Below, one piece after another: positions 22,291-35,617 of a DNA stretch of 64,000 nucleotides. The notes beneath the pieces are model-generated. The model did not search any database. It was given only the letters and a program-made list of their open reading frames with translations, and was not told where the DNA came from. The DNA comes from Diphasiastrum complanatum. Lineage: Eukaryota; Streptophyta; Lycopodiopsida; Lycopodiales; Lycopodiaceae. The stretch's first letter is position 1. Each line of letters begins with the position of its first letter. The position numbers were made by a program, and so were the translations under genes. The DNA lies in NCBI GenBank assembly GCA_029204225.1, contig CM055097.1, positions 66,434,644-66,498,643 of the forward strand, in the 5' to 3' direction.

Positions 22291-22623
22291 TGATCAGTGA
22301 TGCTTATTTGCATCATTTTCTCAAATATTTTTAAGTTTTATATTGTCAGCTAACTTTATGTCCTCATCTCACATGGCCACATTCATGTCACAGGAACCTC
22401 ATACAGCGATCACCAACACCTACATTGTGATTTGACACTATTGTTAACATGGTGTATACATAGATATGGTTTTATTTGAGACACTAGGCATGTTCTCAAC
22501 TAGATATATGTTTTTCTTATCCTTTGACTTTCAATTTGAATTGTTCATTACAGATATATGTTTGTGCTCCCGCTCGAGTGACTTGGAAGGGGAGGTAGAG
22601 CACCCTCTTCTTCTTGATAACAT
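22291..22623 (+). repeat. Probable gypsy LTR end before an Asp-type PBS
   Basis: The sequence leading up to 22622 ends in gataaca, compatible with an LTR 3' end, directly before a PBS-like motif. A (C/T)-rich stretch ending ttcttcttgataaca is typical. The left border is not defined and no second copy was found. Confidence 0.35.
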
Positions 22624-22641
22624 TGGCGCCGTTGCCGGGGA
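22624..22641 (+). promoter_or_regulatory. Primer-binding site (tRNA-Asp type)
   Basis: TGGCGCCGTTGCCGGGGA is complementary over 18 bases to the 3' end of plant tRNA-Asp. It is the primer site used by Athila/Tat-type Ty3/gypsy elements. Coding sequence of such an element was not found downstream. Confidence 0.75.
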
Positions 22642-23547
22642 GCCAAATGCTTGCATTTCTTCTACTTGCCTTGTTATAGGGACTAGTCACTAGTTTTTAG
22701 TGGCTACTTTGTAAAAAAATTTATGTATGTGATTTGGATGCTTTGAGCATATGGATGTGTGGGCCTATCATTGAACTAACATCAAAACATAGACAAAAAC
22801 AAATATGTTGGGAAAGTACCTTCCTTGAATTGTCTGGGTGAACTTTGTGACAAAACTACCAAACAAGTTTCATGTTCCTCAAGTGGTGTTTCAAGGCCCA
22901 AAACTTTAAATTCGGGCTCGCCTGTTTAACTGCAGATGTTTTACTGCAAATTGAGCAGACTTTTAACTATAATATATCAGAGGGATGAACCTGAACTGTA
23001 AAATCTAAAGTTTTTATTAAGAAAAAACCCCCAAAACTTGTTTGCATTCCCCAGAGCTCCAAATCTGGCATCTAGGCTCACCTAGCTCAGATTTTGGACT
23101 TCAATATCTGTTGAAAACACTGTTCATAGGGCGGACCCAAACCATGAACCTTGCTTCCAAAAATTGATCTCAAAGGTTTGGACATTTTTGCCTCTAAATC
23201 CTCAACAGAGCTCATTTTGGCTTGCCCTCATGGTTTATTGATAGATCATATTGAGGCCAGTACACTGCCCAATGGGCGAACTCAGATCCCAAGAATCTAG
23301 CACTTTACATTGAAAAGTGTGAAAATCTTGATTATTGCACTTTATGGCCTGACAATAGTACTTCTGAGTTTTTCCACCTACAAGTGATTAATTTCACAAA
23401 GAGCAAACCAACAATCATGCCAATGTAGAAAAAACAGCATCTTCATATAAAATGAGATGCAAACTCTAAGAGATACTGATCAAACATGAACCAAAACATA
23501 AAATATGTTTGCTGTCCGTACAATTACAATACCCTACTATATTCACA
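22642..23547. other. Unassigned internal region of a gypsy relic
   Basis: Lies between the Asp-type PBS and the left edge of a copia LTR. No gag or pol motif is visible. Confidence 0.4.
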
Positions 23548-23990
23548 TGTGTGGAACCGAAAATAGCAATAAATGATCATTCTACACACAAGATTGCAAG
23601 ATAACACCAAGATAGTGCACCAATGAGTAGTAGAACCCAAGGAGGACCATGTATAATGATGAAATGAGAGAGAAGAGAGAAGATGTGTCTCTCCACGAGT
23701 TACATCCTTTTATAGAGTTTCCAAACCCTATTTGGCCACTTGGCTTTCCCTCCAAAATGTAAACCCTACTATTTTTGGGTCTAGATTCAATGTACCCAAA
23801 GTTCAAATTTGAATCTCTCTCAAACTCGACTACCAACTTTCCCACACTTTTAGAAAGTGTTTATTGAATGTATTTTAAACTAATATAACTTTAAAAAGTT
23901 TATCTCTAAGTCTAAAATGAGTTTTGGCCTCTTATTGACAATTTACCAAAATGTGACTAAACTAGACTAAACTAGTTGAAATCTCTCACA
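23548..23990 (-). repeat. Copia 3' LTR (minus strand)
   Basis: On the minus strand a polypurine tract, gaagagggag (24000-23991), is followed by TGTGAGAGATTTCAACTAG, a typical LTR start. A clear TATA box (ctctataaaagg, near 23707-23718) lies inside, with a CT-rich leader after it. The far end is proposed at 23548, where the minus strand reads ...ggttccacaca and pairs with the start as a short inverted repeat. That end is uncertain. Confidence 0.65.
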
Positions 23991-24760
23991 CTCCCTCTTC
24001 AACTAGTTTTGGCATAGTTTTGACAATAGAACTTTGATCCCACTTTAGAATGATCTCCATCATAATCATAGAATCCTTTGAGTTGATGAAGAGATGTGAG
24101 ATCCATGCCTTGGATCTTCCCAAGAACCAATCTTCCATTGCTCTTTCCTTCATAAGACTCCCTCTTAATGATTGCATCATAAGAAGTAAAAACCTCAAAG
24201 ACATTAGAAACCATGAAAAAAATGATTAGTAATTTCAACAAAAGGATGATTGAAATACTCTCTTTTTTCAAACAAGAACTTCTACTCAATGTTTTAGGTA
24301 ATGAATCATATGATAATGATTCTTCATCACTCCTTAAATTCCATGGAGATAAATTTCCCCCCTCCATCTGTGTGTAGAGCTTTGATCTTCCTTTGAGTCT
24401 GATTTTTAGCAGATGCCTTGAACTGTTGAATGCTTCTGATTTGTTCTTTAGAAAATAGGTTGCAGTCCTTCTAGAGAAGTCATCGATGAAGGTTAGGAGG
24501 TATAGAGCTCCCCCTTTGGAAGCAGTCTTCATTGGGCCTTAGATGTCGCTATGTACAAGACCTAGCAAGCCTTCGGAAGTATGAACTGAGTCAGAAATGA
24601 AAGGACTTCTAGCATGCTTGTTGATTATACAACTTTCACATGGAGAAGTTGGCTTGCAGATAGAAGACAGATCTTGTACTAGTTTCTGAGTCGACATTTG
24701 CTGAATATTATTGAAGTTCAAATGGCCTAGTCTGAAATGCCAAAGCATATCAGATGATTC
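23991..24760 (-). pseudogene. Copia GAG-pre-integrase and integrase fragment
   Basis: On the minus strand, 24748-24539 encodes a GAG-pre-integrase domain: LWHFRLGHLNF followed by a CESC pair, the His/Cys pattern of the integrase zinc region. It then reads into LVHSDI, the start of the integrase core. After a stop, 24532-23999 continues with [20 protein letters not shown], the second part of the core, and then loses similarity through shifts. RT and RNase H, which should follow, are missing: the fragment runs straight into the polypurine tract and LTR. It is therefore an internally deleted copy. Upstream (24760-25150) no protease could be recognised. Confidence 0.8.
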
Positions 24761-25291
24761 GGAAGTTGAGGTGTGAAGAGCTTGACTGTTGGCAGAATAA
24801 AAGGTGTGAAAAGTCTGTCAGAAAATTCTAGTGGTTTCTTATTTCCCATTTTGAATGGAAAAGATCTTGAAAAAGCCTTAAAACATTTTGCCTTTGTAAA
24901 AAACAATTATGAGACTCCATCTAAAAGATTAAAGACTCCATCTTCTCATGGCAAACCTATAAGGGGTGGACGATTTTTTCTCCATGGAAGAGCCCCTAGA
25001 GCCTTCATTGAACGACCATAGAAACAAATGTCTCTTCCTATGCTAAAATCTTTTTTCCCATTTGTCACCAACATTGCTACGTCTAGAAGCTCTAATATTT
25101 CTAGTCTGCTATAGTACGTACGTGGATAGTAGGCAATTTGATTTATCATTCAATGTGTATTTTTCATGATTTTACCTAAACTAGCATGCTAGAATGGAGT
25201 TTTCTACATTGTTGATCTTGTGTGATGTGCACCCAATTTAGCCAAAGATCGTAGACTCATTTAAGACACATTTGGATCTGATTTTTTCACA

Positions 25292-25303
25292 TGATATCAG
25301 AGC
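25292..25303 (+). promoter_or_regulatory. Copia-type primer-binding site (variant)
   Basis: tgatatcagagc differs by one base from the standard site and is preceded by ttttttcaca, a plausible LTR end. It reads on the plus strand, opposite to the copia fragment to its left, so it belongs to another element. No LTR partner or gag was seen. Confidence 0.5.
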
Positions 25304-26470
25304 AGGGTACAAGCTCAAATTGGGGGTAGTGCCAAATCTATTGCTAAATTTGAAAGCATCACTAATTCTAGTGAGAGACTGAGTATTGTCTTGATCAAAT
25401 CTAGTAATTTCATGTGTAAAAAGTAGGTCTTTGTCATCATTAGAATCTTTTAGTTCAAATTGGTCAAAAACAGCCTATTTTCGATTCTTGTGGTTGAGTC
25501 ATTGATACAAAAGTTCCATTTTTGGTGAATAGATCATTCTTCTAGAATCTAGATCAAGAAGTCTAGTTTTGCATATAGATTTTGATTCTTATCAAAAGTA
25601 TGAATGTGTATGAATTCTCAAATTTTGAATAGGATCTCTTGTAAAAAAGGTTCTTAACCTTTTCAAGAGTGTTTTCAAGACCTTTTAGGTTCACGATTCA
25701 TTCTATTGTGGTGTGATCATTTGTTGATCACGGTTTATCAATTCTATGTTGGCTGGTGATCTGCTGGCATCCATCCGGTCCTTGTCATTAATTGTTGATA
25801 AGCGGTGAAATTGGCGTAAACGTTCTATTTGCATAAATGAACCAAAGCTGTGGCTCTACAGAAATGAACTAAAACAGCCATAGGCGACATTATCGATTTT
25901 TTCTCGAAAAAGAGGAAAAAGGAGAAGGTGCCTTAAATCTCATTTAGGGTTGTCCCACACTTTGTCAGAGTTATTTTCTTAACATTTGAGGCTCTTTAGA
26001 AAAAGCAAAAAATGCGACACTATGATTTTACACGAGATTTTTGTCACGCGAAAAATGCAAAAAATAAGAAGCTGCATTTTTCAACGGGATTCCTGACAGG
26101 CGAAAAATGAGACACTGTCGTAAACTTTGTGTGATTCTACAGACTGTGTAAAAACACTTGTAATTCTGCAGATTGTGTAAACACACGGGAAAATCCGCAG
26201 AACTGGATAAACAATGGATGGAGATTAAAACCGATTAGTCGATTGGTAAGAAGGAGAATAATCCAACAATCAACTTCTGGGTATAGATAGAGGCCTCCTT
26301 CATGAGTTCTATAGCATGTATTATGTACTAAAATGTTGTTGCTCCTTGAATTGAAGATTCTACTACTTGCATTTCTTTCCATGCTCCATCTTCATGCATA
26401 TAGTTTGGTTACTGATGTATGAATGTGTTTGTTGTTGTTGTTCATTTCTCTTTTAAGGATTGGTTTGGGA
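25304..26470. other. Unassigned retroelement-like DNA
   Basis: Follows a copia-type PBS but shows no readable gag. Stops in all frames. Confidence 0.4.
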
Positions 26471-26755
26471 TTAGTATCAGGTAGATGTGTAGGGCTTGGA
26501 GGCTGATCCATCATTCTACTCAGTTCAGATGCTTCCTAAGTTATCGGCTCCCTGAGGAGTTCTTCTTACAACTGTTGAGTGACAGTTGTAACAAGCACTT
26601 TGTAGGATTCCCATTTGTGTTAGCATCAAATAGATGTGCAGGACTTGGAGATTGATCCACCATTCCACTAATTTCTAATGTTTTCCGGTTTCTGGCTCCC
26701 CGAGGAGTTCTCCTTACAACTATTGAGTGACAGTTGTAGGAAGCACTTTGTAGGA
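26471..26755 (+). repeat. Two-copy tandem repeat, period about 149 bp
   Basis: Two adjacent similar units begin near 26471 and 26620. Shared landmarks are tagatgtg, cttggag, ttgatccacc, ggctcccyrgaggagttc, cttacaact, ttgagtgacagttgta and aagcactttgtagga. They differ at about a fifth of positions by eye. Confidence 0.7.
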
Positions 26756-27480
26756 CCTATGATTTTAGTTTAAAAGAGGTTGTGTTGATGTTCTGTGATT
26801 TCAGTAGGAGTAGATTTAGTTTAGGTCTCTAATGTTTCTGTAGATTAGATTAATAATAATCTGCAGTCTGTAACAATAAAGCAAGAACTGAAACAGTCTG
26901 TAGAAAGTAGAAGAACGAGTTCCTGACAGATCCTATATCCAAGATAAGCTACCATTGTCAATAAAGGATCGAAATCAGGTTGTCATTGTGCCTTTAACAG
27001 GTGGGTACAACACCATTATACTACAAAACAGATTCCGTGACTAAGCCATTGCATATAGATTTGTAACCACGTGAATCCTTGCCAAACTGAATCTCTGTCA
27101 GACAGTATTGAGCTAACATTCAAACAGAGAACCATTGCTAAACGTTGTCAAGCGGAAGCTGTGACTATTGGCGGTATTCCCGACATATTGTAAATAAATA
27201 ATATCGGCCAATAAAATATGTTGCGAGGGTATGGCATCCTGCATGTATAAGCCCATGGCCCAATGAGCACACAAGTTGAGTTGTAAATAAAATAATAGAC
27301 TTGGGCCCCTTTGTAATTAAAATAAAACTTGAGACCCATAGTCAATTTTAAATTTAGAGTTTACTTTTTTAGAGTTCGGTCCAATTTTGGACTCACATGA
27401 ATCTTGTGATTTTTATTGTACTTTTTGTGGACCTTTCAAGGCCCAAGATGAATGGTTAGGATCTATGTAAATATTAGTCA
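26756..27480. other. Unassigned DNA before a copia RT fragment
   Basis: AT-rich, no motif recognised. Confidence 0.35.
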
Positions 27481-27484
27481 ATAG

Positions 27485-27680
27485 AAAATCTTTATGTCAT
27501 AGCCAGAAGGATACGAACTGAGGGGTAAGCAACACCATGTATGCAAAATCCACAAGGCAGTCTATGGGCTAAAACAGTCACCCAGGGCCTGGTTCCAGAA
27601 AATCAATGCATTTCTTATTGAGAATGGCTTCCTTCCAAACTCAGCAGACTTTAATGTTTACTTCAAGACTGTATCGAATT
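27485..27680 (+). pseudogene. Copia reverse-transcriptase fragment
   Basis: From about 27494 the plus strand reads a copia RT block: a Pro-Glu-Gly-Tyr stretch with an in-frame TAG, then KQHHVCKIHKAVYGLKQSP and RAWFQKINAFLIENGF. This is the conserved copia segment around VYGLKQ-x-PR-x-W. Similarity fades after about 27680 and the catalytic YxDD block is not reached. It is an isolated piece with no neighbouring LTR in the same frame. Confidence 0.85.
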
Positions 27681-29371
27681 TCATCCTCATTTGCTATTCA
27701 CTACTTGCTAATGTTCTTGTTTGTGTTTTTCCATTGCTTTCTAATTTCATGCTTATTGGTTGCCATAGTTAATGTTTTTCCATTAGCAAGCATAAGGAGC
27801 ATTTGAGCTAATCTCCACTCTCACTCTCATTCTCTTTCTCTCCTCTCTCCTCTCAACCTCTTCTATCCTTCTCTTCTCATTCACCAAAAACCATGATGAA
27901 GGTAGTTTAGGGGAGTAGGTTTAGGGGTGTGTAGTGTTAATGGAGGTAGAGTCAGAAAAAAAGTAGGGAACTAACTAGCAGTAGCATCTATTCATAGTTA
28001 GGCACCTATCCAGTGATCTAACCCTTGTTGACAGGCGGGAGGGCTATACTACGCAAGATCTTCGACCCTAAAGTGGCACTGTTGCCGGGGATAGGTTTCC
28101 ACTAATTAGTATAGCTGCATTTTAGCTATTTCTTGCTTTTGGAGTAGTTTTAGGTAGCTTTTTGGGTGTTTAGAATTAGTTTTCTGTATTTTTCTGTGTT
28201 TGGACTGTTCATAGCTAGCGGAGGAGGTGTGAGAGGGTAGAGGAGGCCCTGAACAACCTCTAAGGGCTTAACATCCAAACCAAAACCTGAGAAAATTAAA
28301 AAAACACACCAATCTGCATTTTGGAGGGCAAAAGAGCCTAAAATCTCATCAGATTTAATATCTCCAAAACCAGTGAGAGTTAACCCTTGCACGACTGGCA
28401 GCAGCTCCAGGGTACTGTCCCAGACCTACATAGAAGCCTACGAGAGTTTATTTCATGCTACAAGGGTTTGCTTTGCGAATGAATATTTCTTGTCAGGTAA
28501 TGCAAGAGAAATTAGAAATTTATGGACCATGTGCATTAGTGTACGTGACATACAAAAGATAACACTTTAACAAGAAGCTTATGTATGATGACCTTAGTAT
28601 TATGGGAAAGCTATCATATCATTTTGTTTTACAGGTTAGGAACAAATCAAAAACCAACATTTCATAGTTGGAAAATACGCATAAATGCTGTGAAAAAATG
28701 GCAAAATCATTCCAGTGCTCCATCGCTGTTTTTTGAAGGTGAATCCTTCATAGTCCATTGCTGGACAGCAAGTGAAAAAAGCTGATTTTTTTGAAGACAG
28801 AAGTCGTCGTCCAAGCAACGAACTAGTGCCTCACGACTTACTAAAAAAACGGCCTACAGATCATACATAATAGGCACAAAATCTACCTATAGCTTAGTGC
28901 TGGCCAAATGCTTAATGAATCTGAAAAAAAAAAAACATCCTTTTTTCTGGTTTCCAATGTATACATCAAACAACAAAGAGCATTCTCTTTGAGTGTAAAG
29001 AGTGTAGATAAGATGTTCTTACCGTGTAGAAATCATCATAAGAGAGAAGATAGCAGGGCGCTGTCAGAGGGCTTTGTGTAAAAGATTTCAATTTATCTGT
29101 CTTGTATATATAGTAGAGGGTCGTGAAGCTTGTTGAAGAAGCAATAGTATGGCTTGAGGAAGAGGCAATCAATCATGTCCATAGGTTGTGGCTAAGGTTG
29201 TGAAACATCATAGAGCGCGTAACTTGTAGGGGAAAGGGTTGAAAAGACAAAAGTGTCTTAAGATCTAATGAGGTAAAGATATAGGACCTTTTTTTTGAAA
29301 GAACCGACCATTGTATGTTGCAGCCATCCTGTACGTAGTGTAGCGAACCAAGTCAAGGCAAAGAACCATCC
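27681..29371. other. Mixed retroelement remnants, no gene
   Basis: Includes a diverged Asp-type PBS (entered separately) and a pyrimidine-rich run at 27815-27875. No protein motif was recognised. Confidence 0.4.
28074..28091 (+). promoter_or_regulatory. Diverged tRNA-Asp-type primer-binding site
   Basis: tggcactgttgccgggga matches the Asp-type gypsy PBS at 16 of 18 positions. It follows cgaccctaaag. It is the second such site in the window; again no coding remains of the element were identified. Confidence 0.5.

Positions 29372-29418
<47 letters not shown>
29372..29418. repeat. (GA)n microsatellite
   Basis: About 47 bases of GA repeats with one interruption (gaaag). Confidence 0.95.
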
Positions 29419-29999
29419 CTTCTTTGGTATGTTTTGATTTTTCCAAATGGATTGAGGCTTTTATGGAATCAACGTGGCTATATTTCAAAAGGCCATGAAT
29501 TGGGATATCTCATCCCATAGAGAAATTAGATATAAACAAATATGTTTATATAGAGCCAGAATTATGCATTCTGATTGAATCGGGGTACAAAACATTACAG
29601 TTCGCATGACAGTATATTCCTAGTTCATTTTTTCCTACCTCTGAAGGTAACCCCCCATCCACGCAATGAAGGCAGGAGATTGAAAGGTTGTACTTTCAGA
29701 GGTAGCCTTAACCAGCCAAAAATTGCCAAGTTTACAGTATCCCCAACATAAACGGGGAGAGAGAAAGAGAGCTTGGCTCAGAGGTATATGATCAATAAGC
29801 TATTTCATCACTGTTGTAACAAGGGTACGTCTCATCATCCTTTCACTAATCAAACGTTTATAACATGCTTTAACATACTAACTTGTTTAAAACTGCATAC
29901 AAAATATTGGCTAAAATACTCAACACAAATTGGCCCTACACACATGCAGGTAGGCCCGGAAAATCAAGATGATGAGAACTGTCTACCATTTTGCTGATT

Positions 30000-30681
30000 T
30001 GTAAAGTCCACGAATAGATATGAGGCCAGAAACGCAGTCTTATTCAACATAACTGCGTGCTACAACAGTGATCATGTACAACAATGCCCATGTACACCTC
30101 AAAACTTAAAAGTTGGTACAAATCACAAGCATTGATGCTGGCACCTCCAAATCAAATATATACATAGATAAATGTGCAGAGCTTTCTAACTGCCCCTGCC
30201 AAAGACTGACACCAAAGAACAAGCCAATCAAAATTAAGGATTGACCCTCTCCTCATGGGACGCTTATAAACAGGCCTAAAATAATAACATTACTGTTACT
30301 GCTCGAGTCTTGCTCACAGAGAAGCTTCAGAACTGAAACAAGCCATTCATCAGTTGGGCAATTGAATCACAAAATAGTTGAAATTGTGAAAATAACTGGC
30401 CCAAATAAGCTCTAACTATGAACAATCCGAATCCTAGCATTTGGCATCACAGCTTTCTAAGCTCGCAGCTTCTTTTTTGGCAAACTAGGTCAATGGCATG
30501 GTAAATGACTTTTCTTCAGATATGCTGGAATTACCTTACAAGATTAGTAGAATACGGTCTCAACTAGATTTACAATTACAGTTTCCTTGCTATAGTAGGT
30601 ATCCTTGTGACCATTTGCTTTTTCCCATAGTTACAAATCTCTTAAGCATGTCCCAAGTGGCTTGCATGGGAGAACAGAATT
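30000..30681 (-). other. Probable 3'UTR of the unidentified long-intron gene
   Basis: Directly follows the stop at 30684-30682 on the minus strand and has no retroelement signature. The transcript end is not fixed. A weak AATAAG lies near 30041-30046. Confidence 0.4.
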
Positions 30682-33600
30682 CTACAGCAGTTCCCAGTCT
30701 AAATCAGGCTCATCAAACCCTCTTGCACTTTTTTGGTCCTCGATGTCCCTCAAGGAGGAGGTTGTCTCAGATATTCTCTGCATTAAGGCCTCTCTGTACT
30801 CAGAACCAACATACCAATAGGCATCCTGCTCCATATCCTCGTTGATCTGCAAAAAGGCCATTCTACATCAGAAACAGTAAACAATGTAGGTACGTACCTG
30901 TACACATGTAAGCAGATAAAGGTTTTCCCAACAGATGTTTTGCAAGTTTGTGACCCCCTCTTTCTATTGTACTTTCAAATGCTTCACATATTTTAAGCAT
31001 AATAGCTCCTTAGAGGCCTCAAAACTGCAAAAGTGTTGCTCTTAAGTTGAATATCCATGAAAATTGGGAGGATGTGCCTGGGACAGGTAACCAAATTACA
31101 TGATGCCAAGAATTCCTATACCAACAAATTCTTATAAAAGATCTAATTTTGTACCGTCAGCTGATTGAAGGCTCCTGGACTTGCATATATGTAAGGTAAA
31201 AACTGCTCACCTTTTCAGATCAATAACCTCTTGTTTCTTATGTATAATTGTTAGCAAATGTCTGCTCTTCTATCACGTCATCCTTGTGTGGTAGAATGGG
31301 TACAAATCATAAAGAGCGAGAGAGAGACTTAATTTTTGGGGTAGACATAAAGCAAATTGATGGAGATTTGCTAGTTCTCAAGAGCTTTTCAAAACAGCTT
31401 TGCCCTCTTAAGTTTTCGGGATAAGAATCTAAACGTTTCCTGGAGGCTATATAACCTCGAGATTAAATCCTCATTATAAACAAGACAAAATCCCTAAAAA
31501 AACTCCTTTGTTGTGATGAACCCATCAGACCTAAAAAACCTTCCCCTTACGTTCATAGTTCCTTTGAAAATTAGCAACCTATATCAGAGTGATGATCTTT
31601 TCCTGCACTTTTAGGGTCCTCGAGCTACTTGTCCCCCTGTCCTCTTCCTCATAATATTTACAATCACCCTAAAACCCCTACCCCTTTTGATGTTATTTCT
31701 AGAACATTTGTTGCCTGCAGAGAGTACATAAGGAGCTTGCATTATTTAGATTCTGCTGTGTCTTTGGTTCAGTCTTCTCTTAGCATGTCTCATAGATACA
31801 ATGCCAAGAACCCTTTTATGTAAATTTGTACTAAAGGAAGTTGCCTCTTCGTGATCTTGGTCTCACATTTCTCAGCTTAAGATTCTTTTACGCCAATTTT
31901 TCAAATCCAAAACTAATCTTGAAACGACCTTTTTACCTAAGAGATCTTCTCATCAGAATATTTTTGTATCTTGCATGTCCCTTCCCATGTGCCCAAGTGG
32001 AACCTAACTTTAGATCTTGACAAATCAGTAATCAGGCCACATTTTTGGGGACCTCATATGTCTACTTTGCCTAATCTTGACAAAATTCGTTTCGAGTTCT
32101 TTTCTTGGAAAGTCTTTGCACTTCTTTAAAGAAAGTTTACAATCATCCTACGGTTCTTTTAAATCTGTTAAAAACATAAGCCGAAAAACCTTTTAGTGAT
32201 TATAGAGGACAAGAATAAAAGGCTACTTGGGTGTCTATAAGCTCAACCATGTAGAAGGTGAATGAGATACATGGGAGATGTGGCTAGTAGCATAATCATA
32301 AACTTCCCAAATCTCATTGTATGATGCTCGTGTAGGGGGGATTCAATGTCTTTCATAATGCAAAACAACAAAGCATTCATTCGTTATGAAGGGTAAGCAA
32401 TTAAAAAAAAAGGTCCTAATTGTAAGAAATTACAGAGTAGATTTTTGGCTTTCTTTTTTGAACCATTTGTACATTTCTCTAGGTGATTTTTTAATCCAAA
32501 AAGGCATTGGAATTCCCATAAGTACTTACTGTAAAGTTCTTTAGCAAAATTTTACTTCTCTTATGAATTTGTTGATTCAGCAAAGATTGCTTGCCTCTAA
32601 CACTTGTGCCATATTCTTACATAAGCTAAGTCATGCAAAGAAGATATTGAAGTGACTTGTTTGTTTCTGATCTTCTTGATTTGTTAATTTCTTGTACAAA
32701 ATTCCAAGTATTTTTATGGACAAATTTATCCTACATGTTTCTTCTTTGAATATTTTCATAAAAGGCTATGACCATAGTATGGTAACATGTATGTACCTAG
32801 CTTCTTCTCCTTCATTCGGTTGGCATGGTTTACTTTGGTAGACATTCTTCATTCATATTTGGGGTATCAAGTGCTCGTTGAACCGTTATATACTTGCGCT
32901 CATAACTTTTAGTTTATGACCTTGTTCCACCATGTCTTTCACATATACGTCTCAGTCTCCTCACGATACTATCCATTGTGATGTCCCATCTGCAACGGAC
33001 ATCATGATCCTTCCTAGCACAAGCATGATCACTCAGTGGATGATCCTTGCGGAGCCTCTGCTCAATGCAATGGGTATTCATGATAGAGCCTTCTCAGAAA
33101 AAATTAACTATTACTCTTGCCTTCAACAATTTTCCTTTGGTGTTCATGGAGCATTGATACAAATATATGTTCTATTAGCAACAATATTATTCTTGTAAAT
33201 TCAGCTATAACTTTTGTCCTATGGGGTTGATGTCTTAATGATCCTACTTATGATTTTATATATTATTATTGGGCTATACGACTTGCCTTGATTTTTGCAG
33301 CCACCTTGTTGGAGACATTAATCATAATGCCTTAATTTGGCATTCTTGGTGCATCTATGTTCATTGAAAGAGCTTCATGTTGTCATTCATTGGATTACAC
33401 TCTTCATGTTAAGCTTTGTATTGTAGAGTAGATACTTCATGGTGCAGCTTGTTATGTAATTTTATAGTTTATATGTTGTAGCACTACATAATTTCAATTT
33501 CATTTTTTTAACAAGCAAATACTAAAATTTTCTATTAAAAATAGAAATAAAAACAAAAATAGCACAAATAAAAAAACTCTAGTTGCCCTAGTGCCCACAT

Positions 33601-35557
33601 TGAGGGCAATAATTTTTAGGGTACGAGTGTTATGGGCAGACAAATCCATACTTCTCTATATACATGCCTCTCCTCTTGGAACTATTTATGGCACTATTTT
33701 ATTGGTTCTAGACCTACTCAAAATAGCACTAATTGAATTTATTATGTCCTAAAGATAGGCACACTACAAGGACCCTTCTAGAACCAAGACTCTCATTTTG
33801 CAAATTATTGAGTTTGTTATTTTGGAATCTTTGTATGGAAATTTTATTTTTTGGAAAATTTTCGTACATTGGGAGATTAATTTATGCGAGATATAACTAT
33901 AACATGGTAATATTGTAAATGGGAAAGAAAAGATCTATTTGAGAAAGATTTACAAAGTAGGCAAGAATTCTTTCTTATGCAATTCTAACTGAAACTCTTT
34001 CGATTAGATCTAGATAAATCTATCAATTACATGGAACTCGCTTATTATTCAAGAATGAGGATGAGACTAATAATATGCTAAATTGCATTGAATAACATTC
34101 AAGACCCCCTAGCATTTTGATTCTCAAATGTACAACATTCCATACTATAGAATCTAGTATATTTGAATAGGCATAGTTAATTTTAAGGTGGAAAACCAAC
34201 TAACAACAATAGACCTAAAAGTCCACTTAAAGTTACAAATTTATGTATTGCTAGACATGACTTGTTCCTACAACTGACCATAAAGTCCACATAAAGTTAC
34301 AAATTTATGTACTACTTACTAGACATGACTTGTTACTACAACAGTGCTGATCTTGACAGGTAACCAAATGGGCAAGATGGATTGGATGTGTTGCAAGCAA
34401 TAACCAATGAGACCATCTGGCAACTAGCCAGAGATGACAGTTAAGGATAATTTTCTTGAACCTAGACATCATAACGTTAGTTAGGTTGTGACCAGGGGTT
34501 AGTCAGCAGGCAACTAGGGTGGTCAAGAGCATGTTAATATTGTTAGAGATAATGTACTACTTGGGTTAAAGACACAAAATTTTTGCTGAAATCTAATCAA
34601 CTAGTAGAAGACATGTGATCCTGGAGTGTAGTTTCATTCTTAACAACGTCTAGCTCTTATTCCCCAGCTTGAAGGAGTACTTATATACATACACGTACTT
34701 AAGCACTTCACAGGACCCTTTTTCCTCAAATCTTTTTTTGCTTCAGAAAATTATATTATATTTTTTATTATCCTTGTTTAATCTAATGTATGCACAAATC
34801 ATGCAAAAAGTTTTGTAATTACAAAAAGAAGCTTAATCCATTTGTCTGTCATTTCCTTCTTGGATACTTTGACCAAATTATTATGCTCAATCTCCAACAA
34901 GATAAGATTCCAACTATCATCAATTGTTGTTTTTAATGCTTTGATATGCTTTGGAGATTCCTTTGCCTCTATGACCTCCTATACATGATAAACCATCATA
35001 TCAATGTGCGATTACCTAGAATCTGTGCACCTGAACATTTATTAGGTTCAAAAAATGCCAATCACATGTTCTCCTCATTTGGCTCCTTAACACAATTAGC
35101 CCTACAAATTCTCAGCAACTTAATAACTTCCTCTCCATACATTAGTAATTTGCCCATCAATAAAAGTCAGCCCTATTTTTATTAATAATCTTGGCCAAAT
35201 TTCTCAAATTTACCTTGCTCAGTAAGTGTAACAACAACACAAGTTTTAAAATAAGTCAAATAATCTTAAATGGTGTCACATTGAATGCCTTTGAATACCA
35301 TCTCTAGAAAAGAGGCAAATGGCAATAGTAATATTGGCTCAGGAGCTATTTATGCAAGCATAAGGTCGTTTTCCCTTAAGAATGTAGATGCCTTTTGTCC
35401 TTGTAAGAGAAAAAATGTATGTTGTTGTGGAGAAAAATCGATACGTGCCTTTTCATTTGCCCATGGGTGCCTTAAAAATTTGATGACCTACAGCTTGATG
35501 GTTTTTGAGGTCAAACTTGCCTAACGGGTCGACATTCTGGGAAGTTCAAGAACCTTG

Positions 35558-35617
<60 letters not shown>

